64,000 nucleotides of DNA from Pachyseris speciosa (Eukaryota > Cnidaria > Anthozoa > Scleractinia > Pachyseridae): assembly GCA_016490735.1 (NCBI GenBank), contig JAEMWC010000557.1, positions 367,501-431,500 of the forward strand, given 5' to 3'. Under the pieces are notes generated by a model, which worked only from the letters and a program-made list of their open reading frames with translations, had not been told where the DNA came from and ran no database searches. Below, piece by piece: positions 56,725 to 64,000 of this stretch; within the stretch, counting starts at the first letter, position 1, and each line of letters opens with the position of its first letter. The translations under genes and the position numbers were made by a program.

Positions 56725-57764
56725 CTGGAGACAATCGTTAATTGCCTGGTCACGCAATAAGAGGTACTCTACTTTGGTTTGTTTACTCGCCGTCGTCATT
56801 CAGCAAATACACTGCTTGTCACAAAGGATCCAAATTACGCTACAATGTGTTCCTACTTGGCCTACTTTATCTCAGGTAAGGCACTGCAAAGCTGATTTAT
56901 TCAGGAAGACTGGAGCGATAATTATTTTTCGATGTCATACTGATTTCGTAGTCATGGAAAACAGACCTAGACTCATGGCCGCTCGCAGTCGCCATTCTCC
57001 AATCTACAAGATCTCACGAACAGAAATTACCCATGGAATGACCTCTCCGTTGAAGATAAGTTGAATTTCATTAAAACAGGTACATATTGAAAGAATCTTG
57101 TCAGTTTTTGCCTTCAACTAAGCTTAAATCGACGAGTAAAACTAGCGTGACTTGCACGTGTCAATCGACCAGAGAGTCAATTAGCAGTTGGCGGGGGCAA
57201 AATAACCTCAAAATAATCGATTTAGTTTTGGAGCCTTCGCAAAAATACCAGACTAATTTCCAAATAATGTTCAAGTACTATATCTCTTTGGGTAGTAAAC
57301 GGTATTTGGGGTAATTTGGAGAATTCCCCCATATAGAAAATTCGATTTTGGTTTTTGCGGTAAATTGTTGTATTTATAAGCATTATGCAAATTATGTATC
57401 AGAATTTTGCTCTTTCGCTTGTATTTTCTTCTTAAAATTTAAAAATGTGCCGTTTTTATATTGTTAGAAATCTGTTTTGTGAATTTTAAGTGGAAAGTTG
57501 CCAATATACTCGCTCGTTTATGAAAGTCAGGTCAATTCTGTCACTGGACTGTTTTCCCGTGTTCGGCGGCTAATTTTAGGCCCGCAGACAGTTGAAATCG
57601 AAAATCTCAAATAATTTCCAAACGCGGTCGCATTTTGAAATTTTAACACCAACAGTGTAATAAACACATTAAAACCTTATTATAAATTGAAAATGAGGGG
57701 AGGTTAGGTTTTGAGCTGTGGCCACGGTTTGCTGATTTTGCTCGATTTTTTTGTGCATTCCCTC
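56725..57764. repeat. Right terminal inverted repeat
   Basis: An inverse copy of 48918-49935, slightly longer. It lies 280 bp upstream of the transposase start, so it is the probable promoter side. Short frames within it on the + strand are shadows. Confidence 0.9.
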
Positions 57765-58112
57765 TTAAATAGCAACGAATGTGGACCTGACTGTTTTCTC
57801 TGCAGCTCGTAGACAAGATGTATTTTTAATAGAATAGCATCGGTAGATTTCTGTATCTTTCTTAATAGAATAACATTGGTATTTTTGCACGTTAGAATGT
57901 CATTATATTGAATATTTATTTAGTATTTATTACTTATTTAGTATTTGCTTTGTTATTGTGTCTCCAATTAGCAGGTATGCTAAAGTACTTTGACACAAAA
58001 ATAAAGTTATTGTTGTTGTTGTTGTTGTTTTTTCCAATACTGAATTAATTAAAACCGGAAATTCCTAACTTTCCCCGAAGAAAGCGAAATATTCTCTTGT
58101 ATACAGTTGAAG

Positions 58113-58214
58113 GTATGAAACAAACTGTGACCAACATGTTTTCACGTCTATAAAAAAAAATACTAAAACCCTCACATTTACAACTTATAACAAAAGGAAA
58201 TTTTTTTAACTTAG
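58113..58214 (+). other. Predicted 5' UTR intron of LRAT3
   Basis: Donor AGTTGAAG|GTATGA and acceptor TTTTTTTAACTTAG bracket 102 bp, matching the LRAT1 intron in position, length and sequence (CTCACATTTACAACTTATAA). The insertion of LINE plus transposon lies just 80 bp upstream of the donor. Confidence 0.6.
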
Positions 58215-58225
58215 ATCCCTGAGAA

Positions 58226-58774
58226 ATGGACGTCGATAACGGACTGTACACATACACCGACGAGAATGGTGAGAAGCACCGAGTACCCATTGAACGTGTC
58301 TCCTCGCTCTCCCAACTTAAAAAAGGAGATCATATCGCCCTCCCAAGGTTTAATGGCACTTACTGGCACCACGCCTTAGTGGAAGATATCGATACAGTGG
58401 AGGATGAAATCAACGTCATCGAGTATTCCAACACCGCTAAAGGATTTTCGGTGGATAACAGCAGCCATCCAAAGAATCCAGGAATGGCAGCAGTGCAGGA
58501 AGGAAAGTACAAATTAGAAAATGACGAGGTGTACTTAATTAAATACCAGGAATGTTTGGATGCGGAGACCGCGGTCTCTAGAGCAAGAAGCAGGCTGGGA
58601 GAAAGAGAATACCATCCCTTAACTAGTAACTGTGAGCATTTTGTTGTGTGGTGCAAGACTGGTGTTTCAGCTTCCGAACAAGGAGACCAGGCAAAAAAGG
58701 TGGTAGTAGCAGGGCTCACTGCAGGAGCAGCCATTGCGGGTCGATTTCTTTTTAACCGACCTGCTAATAATTAA
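58226..58774 (+). CDS. LRAT-domain protein 3
   Basis: 182 residues in one coding exon. It has GDHIALPRFNGTYWHHALVE with His48/49 and SNCEHFVVWC with the nucleophile Cys136, so the catalytic set is complete. It is very close to LRAT1 through the domain but keeps the NSSHPKNPGMAAVQEG insert. It has a different short hydrophobic tail (VVVAGLTAGAAIAGRFLF), which may be a membrane anchor as in HRASLS-type enzymes. The start matches the other copies. About 9.8 kb of mobile DNA separates it from most of its ancestral 5' flank, so its expression may differ from LRAT1. Acyltransferase or phospholipase role is by family only. Confidence 0.85.
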   Translation: MDVDNGLYTYTDENGEKHRVPIERVSSLSQLKKGDHIALPRFNGTYWHHALVEDIDTVEDEINVIEYSNTAKGFSVDNSSHPKNPGMAAVQEGKYKLENDEVYLIKYQECLDAETAVSRARSRLGEREYHPLTSNCEHFVVWCKTGVSASEQGDQAKKVVVAGLTAGAAIAGRFLFNRPANN

Positions 58775-58779
58775 TAATT

Positions 58780-61596
58780 GAGTTATTCTGGCATTTTTTA
58801 ATACGTAACGTACTCTTAAGTAATTGACACACAATGGTATTCGTACTTTTCAATTTAAAAGTTTTGGTAGTTTAGAAGTTTTATTTTTCGCTTTTAACCG
58901 ATCATGCATCAGCATTTGACGGTGTTGTATTGACCTCTAAACCTGTCCTGGTTTTGAATACGTTTGGCGAGTGTTTTTTCAATGTATCAAAAAAGTGCAT
59001 GGTTTTTTACTTGAAATTGTGCACTTTGCGTAACCTGACAGGACACAGTTCTAATCATTTGCAATTTCAATTGATTAATTTTAGAGAATGAATGGTTGTT
59101 AAATCTTCCAACTCGTAATTGCATAATAAAAGAGTTGTTTTGTCTGAAAATATTACAAATGACGAATAAAGCGAGTTTTATTAAATAATCCTCAAGCCGA
59201 TATACACACCAACGACATCCAAACTACATAGCAGGTTTCCCAGAGGACCTTTTGAATCGTCAGCAGCCAGAATAAGGGGCCAAAGGAGGGTGACTACAGA
59301 GGTTATCCTATTTCAGTTGCTGGTTGAGGTGGGGAGTAGATTAAATCATAAAGAATGCATATCCAATCTCAACTAGTTTCTAGTTTCAAGTTTCAAGTTT
59401 TATTTATTTAAATCAGACACTTAACTTATTAGTAGGCTGGCTTGCAAATAGCGAAGAGCTAATCGCGGCAAGCCAGACTGTACACGGATTAATTTAGACA
59501 CTTTTTTAAAATAATAAATGAACATACGATACAAATTCAACATGTAAGCATTACGGTCTACAATAGGTAAAATGTAAAGAGAGACTAGACTAGAGACTAA
59601 ACTTGACTTCATTTGGAAATTTAGTTTTCATCATGTTAATTAAGGTATCTATCTCAGCATATGAGTGACCTATAAGAGAGAAGAATACTATGGGGCTACT
59701 TAACTTGGTCATGAATCCCTGACCATGTTTATGACAAAAATTGGGTATCTAACGGAGTTATCTTAAAAAAGAGGGAAAGAAGAGAGAAGAGAAAGAAAAA
59801 GACAGTGCTTATTACAGCATTGTAACCTGATGTAATACCCAAAAAAGGGCTAGACGGAAAAATAATATCCAGTGAGGAGAAATTTCCTGCCCCACTTTCT
59901 ACTGAATGAGGGCGGGGTACTTAACAACCTTCCTATTACAGTACCAGCAGAAAAACTCAGATTCCAACTTAAGAAAACCCATACCTAGCTAAGGGAAGGG
60001 AGGAGAAGGGGGGGGGGGGGGAGTAGTAGATTGCATGTGGAGTGATATCCAAAATGACAAGGTCTGGGAGCTAGCTAACGTTTCATTTCACACTTTTCGT
60101 CAACATTCATACAATGCCATCTTACATCCAACCGCCCTCAGACTCAATTTGAGATACTGAGTCAGTTTCAGATTAGTAACAAAAGCATGTGTCAAGGGTG
60201 CCATTAACTCAAGGAGGGAACTAAATCTTTAGGCGCTGGAGGTTCCACGACTATAGATTTGCCCCGGGATTTGTCTGTTTTCATCCTAATTACTTGAGCT
60301 TCGTAGAGCGCCCGAGGTTAAAATTACCGTCCGTTCTTCTTTTTATTCTTCGTTGTCGAGTTTCATCCACAAAGCTCACTTCCGGCGTTTCTGCGCAAGC
60401 GCTAACTAAATCAGATAACAACTCACAACAGCAAGAATGATGCCTGTTGTCACGTATCGGAAAACGTCGATTCACCTTGCGTCTTTGAAGTCTGAACAAC
60501 TAATATGTTAAGAGAAGTGTCTATACGAATGTTTGCAAGTTCAACTGCGAGAAGAAAGCTTTTAACAGGACCAGTCTTAACTCGACATGTTTTGAATTAG
60601 ACTGGCGTGTTTCTCCGTTTCTCCGCTCTATTGAGATGTACATTTTGTTGAATAACTTAAGTACGGGATATCATACACCCCTGAGACTTTGTCAGGTAGT
60701 TTATTTACTATTTTCCCACAATACCTCAATTTCTGGACATTAGTTTTTGAATGATAAGCGATTCGCTTTTACAAATGTACTTGCGTGACTTGTAACTGTC
60801 CGAGAAACGTTCCTTTCTTGTGTTTCAAATGACCCTGGATTGACGTATTTGTGAACAGTTTCACTCTGTTGATTATTTTCCTCCTCACGTTTCACCGAGA
60901 CTCCATTAACGTTTATGAGAAAAAATCCTGCATCGTTCGATGAGCGTTTCCTTTCTCAAACAAATGTCCATCGAAGCGAAAACAAGTGTGCTTAGTTTTT
61001 TGGAAATATACTCTATTTTTATGCAATTATAATATGATGAACCTCTGTGGTCTAGAGGTCATTGTTCCAGCCTCGTTCCTCCAGAGGGCGGAAGGAGGAG
61101 AGACCCTAGGAACGAGGTTGTCATTGTTCCTGCCTCTGACGCAGATAACTTCTACTTGAGTCACATACCGCGGGCTATTGTTTGTTTGTTTGTTTTGTTT
61201 TGTTTCGTTTTTTTGTTTTTTTGTTTTTTTGTTTTTTTTTTTTCGTTTCTCTTTTTCTTCTTCTTTTAGAAATATTTTTTGCAAGTGTTATAATTATTGT
61301 TCTTAATGGTTGAGCTGTAAAGCAATTTTGTAGTTTTATAACAGCTGTAGTTATTATAGATTTTATTTATACACGTTCGTATTTTGAACAAGCTTTCTAG
61401 CTCCTTGAATTGATAAAATTAAGATCACTTTTACTAAACACACAAATTGCATGCTTATAAATAATTCTAGTGTACAGAACTATTTTTTCATTCTATTTCA
61501 TTACAATAATCTTCTATTACTATATTTGAGGCTTCATCTTGTGAAGAAATATTCTTTATGTTCTCAAAGCAGTACCACTTATACATCATTATCATT

Positions 61597-61648
<52 letters not shown>

Positions 61649-62005
61649 CCATCATTATTATTGAATTAATTATGAATGTTTTCATCTTTCAAGTTGGAGA
61701 TGAAATACAATATTGTTACTACAGGTAGCCTGCAAGCAAGCTACTTTACCCTCCCCTCCCCCCAATCCCCACACCTGACCCCAGCCAAGAGCTTGCTCAC
61801 AGGCTGCCACATACAATGCATTGTTTAAATGTTTAAACATTATGTCACCATCAGTATCACAAAAATTGAAGGTAAAAACATAATTATAGTGTATACAGGC
61901 ATGATTCTCTGCAAAAAGGACCCTTTTCCTCTGTCTTGCGTGAGTCCCACACTTCACACCCTGTGAAACACACCCTGTTGATACTCAGTTCTGCAGACAA
62001 CACAC
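58780..62005. other. Gene-poor stretch with LINE tail, repeats and microsatellites
   Basis: 59385-59640 looks like a LINE 3' region on the - strand (tail AAATAAATAAAACTTGAAAC). 60325-60410 matches 22925-23010, and 60470-60800 is a decayed CTTGG-family element. A G run lies at 60010-60022. A T-rich run (61185-61262), an (ATC)n tract (61598-61656) and a small foldback with AGCCTGCAAGCAAGCT and GAGCTTGCTCACAGGCT ends (61727-61805) follow. No gene is supported before 62006. Confidence 0.55.
61598..61656. repeat. (ATC)n microsatellite
   Basis: About 19 ATC units. Met-rich and Ser-rich frames over it are artefacts. Confidence 0.97.
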
Positions 62006-62169
62006 TCAAGGCGTCAACATCTCCGCTGTCTTTTTCAGTCTTTTGCTAGAAATCCTTTTCCGCACTGCTATTATGACAATAGCCAACAAGATGAACGCAA
62101 CGAGGAGAGTGATAACGACTCCTGCTTTTGAGGATTTGCCACTGTTGTATTTCGGAATTGGGTTCTTAC
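62006..62169 (-). CDS. PMEL/GPNMB/TMEM130-like protein, last exon
   Basis: The acceptor TTTTCTTTTAG| at 62170 opens an exon that completes a Gly codon from the upstream exon and runs 53 codons to TGA 62006-62008. It encodes a short Ser/Lys linker and one clear transmembrane segment (AGVVITLLVAFILLAIVIIAV), then a basic cytoplasmic tail (RKRISSKRLKKTAEM). This is the end of a type I membrane protein. Phase agreement with the PKD-type exon at 62493-62695 ties the two together. Confidence 0.75.
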
Positions 62170-62492
62170 CTAAAAGAAAACATACAACTCCGTTAGATGC
62201 TGTAAGTCATGCATGACGCCCAAGCTTTACTCTTTTCCACCATCGATGGGGAACCAAAATGTTTTTGCTGAAAGAGGAAAAACAGTGTACTCTGATTAAA
62301 ACCCTAAAAGTGCAAAAAGTTAGCATGAAGAAGCCAGCTGCATCATGACTCTTCCTTGGTCAAGGGCTGGTCCACTGCAGGATTTCATGCCCCAGAAATA
62401 CACGTAGACCTCTTTACACGCCCAGTTGCATACAGACCATGTCACTGTTTGCAATAACAAGCAGTTTTTTATTATTAGTCACAACTCTTTAC

Positions 62493-62695
62493 CTGGAATT
62501 TGTATAATAAAAGAGGTGTTGGTCCTGCTCACATCATTCATCACCCCAACATTGACACTGTACTCGCCAGGATCACTAAACGTATGATTTACTATCAAGC
62601 TGCAAGAGCTGTTGTGTTCCATGGTGGGACTGCAAGTCTCTTCAGGTGGAAGATCACACTGTTTTGAAATGCACCAGAGCAAGGACACAGGAAGG
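62493..62695 (-). CDS. PMEL/GPNMB/TMEM130-like protein, penultimate exon
   Basis: A 203-bp exon (acceptor ACCAACAAG| at 62696, donor ATTCCAG|GTAAAG). It encodes the Cys-rich segment that follows the PKD domain in this family: LPVSLLWCISKQCDLPPEET, CSPTMEHNSSCSLIVNHTFS, DPGEYSVNVGVMND, ending IIQIPG. Three N-glycosylation sequons (NSS, NHT, NTS) are visible. The motif NHTFSDPGEYSVNV closely follows the family pattern. PMEL-type proteins are lysosome/melanosome-related amyloid or surface glycoproteins; the coral role is unknown. The upstream exons are not visible before the window end, and a dead LRAT copy lies where the next intron would be. Confidence 0.75.
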
Positions 62696-62941
62696 CTTGT
62701 TGGTAAAGCAAAAACAAACATCAATCAACAATGAAATAACTTTTTGGGGGAGACCGTAGGAAATTAACACTCATCTCACTTAGAGCGATTTTCAATTGAG
62801 TGTTGAAAGTAATAATATTCTTGTTTGTTGAGGTTTTCCTTTTATTACTACTCTTTGTGATTAGTTGGTAAAACTCGCACCACCTTTTTAACTAATGAGA
62901 AGCAAAACCAAGATGCATGACTCAGCATATTTTCCCATCCT

Positions 62942-63390
62942 TGGCAGGAACGGCACAAGTGCAGAGAAGAAAGTACAAATTAGAAAATGACGACGTGTAC
63001 TTAATTAAATACCAAGAATGTTGGGATGAGGAGACTGCGGTTTTTAGAGGAAGAAGCAGGCTGGGAGAAAGAAAATACCACCCCATTACCAATAACCGTG
63101 AGCATTTTATTGTGTGGTGTGAGACTGGTGTTTCAGCTTCCGAACAAGGAGACAAGGCAAAAAAGGTGGTGAAAGACATCGTTAATGTAGCAGGTTCCGC
63201 TGCAGGAGCAGCTTTTGGTCAAGTACTTCTTCTCCCTCGTGTTCCAATTTTTTGCACTATTGGCCGCACTGGCCGTATGGTAGGAAATGAAATGTGCCGG
63301 CTTGCGAGGCGGTATTTTGGAGTTACTGCTGGCAATGGGACCTTAGGCGAACTCAACGAACTGGAGAGGAATATCAAAGTGATCATCTGA
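62942..63390 (+). pseudogene. LRAT-domain pseudogene (copy 4), 5'-truncated
   Basis: Similarity to the other LRAT copies begins at about 62942, within the region equivalent to residue 86 of LRAT3, and runs RRKYKLENDDVYLIKYQECW to the stop at 63388-63390. The His-bearing half of the fold is absent. The catalytic Cys is replaced by Arg (NNREHFIVWC; codon CGT). It keeps a longer C-terminal tail than LRAT1 (NGTLGELNELERNIKVII), showing that LRAT1 lost its last residues by a frame change. It is not an enzyme and is followed by the 63405-63510 minisatellite. It lies in, or upstream of, the PMEL-like gene on the other strand. Confidence 0.8.
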
Positions 63391-63404
63391 ACGTTGCTGG
63401 GAGT

Positions 63405-63510
63405 GTCTAATTTTCGCGGGTCGTGTGGCGCGGGTAAATTATCGCATGTCGCGGATGAATTGTCACGTGTCGCTAGTAAATTGTCGCGGGTCGCGGGTAA
63501 ATTGTCGGGC
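63405..63510 (+). repeat. GCGGGTAAATTGTCGC minisatellite
   Basis: Five degenerate units of about 20-21 bp (GTCGCGGGTCGCGGGTAAATT). Inverse in orientation to, and sharing its unit with, 36540-36665. It lies just after the LRAT pseudogene stop. Confidence 0.75.
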
Positions 63511-64000
63511 CTCAATATCATTCGGAAGAAAATAGGCTAACAAAACGTGTGTGAGGCTTTTTCGGTATCCCCATTGGTTAATGAGAAAATCCGTTGTCAA
63601 GTTGGCCAGTATAATTTTTTTCATGCACGTCACGAGCTTGGACGCCTCTGAAAAAAATATTTCGAAGTTCGTAAAAGCCTAATAAACTTTGGTGCCGTAA
63701 CGCGTGAGGAACATTTTCGGTAAATTTCGTTCAATTTCAATAAATCTAGCTTAATTTGTTCGATCAGAGGGAATACCCGCAAAGATAAATCCCGACGTTT
63801 TGGCCTCCAACGATTTGCACAATTGTTACAGCTCATCGAAGCTAGGTTAAGGTGCATGGTGTCAAAGCTCTAATACCGCTGACCAATAGGTCCAACCGAG
63901 GAACCCTGTAAAGAGGATACGTGACAAACTAGCCTCATTCAATCGTGGCAAAGTTCATTCCACGTTCAGCGACAGATCTAGACGGATTACCATCTTTTGG
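63511..64000. other. Window end without a recognisable gene
   Basis: I see no gene or clear repeat boundary. The missing 5' exons of the PMEL-like gene would have to lie in this stretch or beyond, but no exon with matching phase and motif was found. Confidence 0.4.

Larger units (their letters stand above)
48918..57764 (-). mobile_element. 8.85-kb DNA transposon, about 1-kb TIRs, TTAA duplication
   Basis: The ends read GAGTGAATGCACA and, inverted, GAGGGAATGCACA, flanked by TTAA (48914-48917 and 57765-57768). The inverted repeats run inward about 1,018 bp (48918-49935) and 1,040 bp (56725-57764) with scattered mismatches and small indels. The 6.8-kb interior carries a four-exon gene on the - strand. 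A TTAA target with GAG ends fits what I remember of Sola3; piggyBac and Kolobok also use TTAA. The encoded protein is not one I can place in a named superfamily. Removal restores the LINE frame exactly. Confidence 0.92.
48222..57812 (+). pseudogene. LINE reverse transcriptase C-terminus in two pieces
   Basis: Piece 1 (48341-48917, with an upstream part to 48222 after a frameshift near 48268) shows LLGVTMDHQMSFSEHV, LPHLTYCSIVWHFI, RLQEKGLRAVF and SIKYLGPTLWRRLPRGIRDA. These are the thumb and end of a CR1/L2-group RT. It is cut at codons AAC TTA. Piece 2 (57765-57812) continues LNSNECGPDCFLCSS and a TAG, the typical short Cys-bearing end. The intervening 8,851 bp are the transposon plus one TTAA. 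The catalytic palm is missing because of 5' truncation. Confidence 0.85.
48201..58030 (+). mobile_element. 5'-truncated CR1/L2-like LINE, split by a large transposon
   Basis: Inserted in the LRAT3 5' flank. The 3' RT end is coded at 48222-48917 and, after the nested element, 57765-57812. The 3' untranslated region follows and ends in AATAAAGTTATTGTTGTTG repeats (to about 58027). The uninterrupted equivalent of the target is seen at 32645-32670. A precise target duplication of the LINE itself is not clear. Confidence 0.85.

Noticed and set aside
61451..61685. Poly-Ser and poly-Met frames on opposite strands
   Set aside because: Translation of the (ATC)n microsatellite.
1..64000. CRISPR array, prokaryotic operons, phage or defence system
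   Set aside because: No regularly spaced repeats, no ribosome-binding sites with clustered frames, and introns plus eukaryotic retroelements throughout.

Overview
The window looks like nuclear DNA of an anthozoan cnidarian, most likely a stony coral. This is inferred from the mix of elements: DIRS-like, Penelope-like and CR1/L2-like retroelements, many TTA/TAA- and TTAA-target DNA elements, Mutator-like foldbacks, tRNA-derived SINEs, GT-AG introns, AATAAA signals and a metazoan LRAT-domain gene family. No database was searched. No prokaryotic operon, rRNA, CRISPR array or functional tRNA is visible.

The host content is small. There is a dispersed cluster of LRAT-domain (NlpC/P60-fold) genes on the + strand: three apparently intact copies (11013-11645, 20879-21430, 58226-58774), one dead 5'-truncated copy lacking both catalytic residues (62942-63390), and an orphan pair of gene flanks (5' side near 32400-32735, 3' side near 36690-37140) with no coding part between them. 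Long stretches around the genes match each other (about 9535-17225, 31340-39300, 46790-48200 plus 58030-58225, and fragments), so the locus is an array of segmental duplications later broken up by transposons. On the - strand at the right end are the last two exons of a PMEL/GPNMB/TMEM130-type PKD-domain membrane protein. A possible terminal exon lies at 41796-41982 (-).

The rest is mobile DNA. From left to right: a decayed DIRS-like element (1200-5649) split by a short inverted-repeat element; two Penelope-like remnants and an L2-like tail (7200-9370); LRAT1 and a 905-bp Mutator-type MITE with a 10-bp target duplication (13166-14070); a TIR-bounded 2.6-kb segment holding a Penelope-like remnant (18017-20637); LRAT2; a Crypton/DUF3504 recombinase pseudogene (25790-28999, -) split by two non-autonomous DNA elements; many palindromic MITEs (30-38 kb); SINE, LINE and a Kolobok/Mutator-like transposon (43.1-46.5 kb).

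The most striking object is an 8,847-bp DNA transposon at 48918-57764. It has about 1-kb terminal inverted repeats, a TTAA target duplication, and a four-exon gene for a C2H2-containing protein of about 1,190 codons. It sits inside a 5'-truncated LINE, which itself sits in the 5' flank of LRAT3, a three-layer nest. Removing the transposon and one TTAA restores the LINE reading frame up to its own stop codon, which fixes the insertion boundaries to the base.
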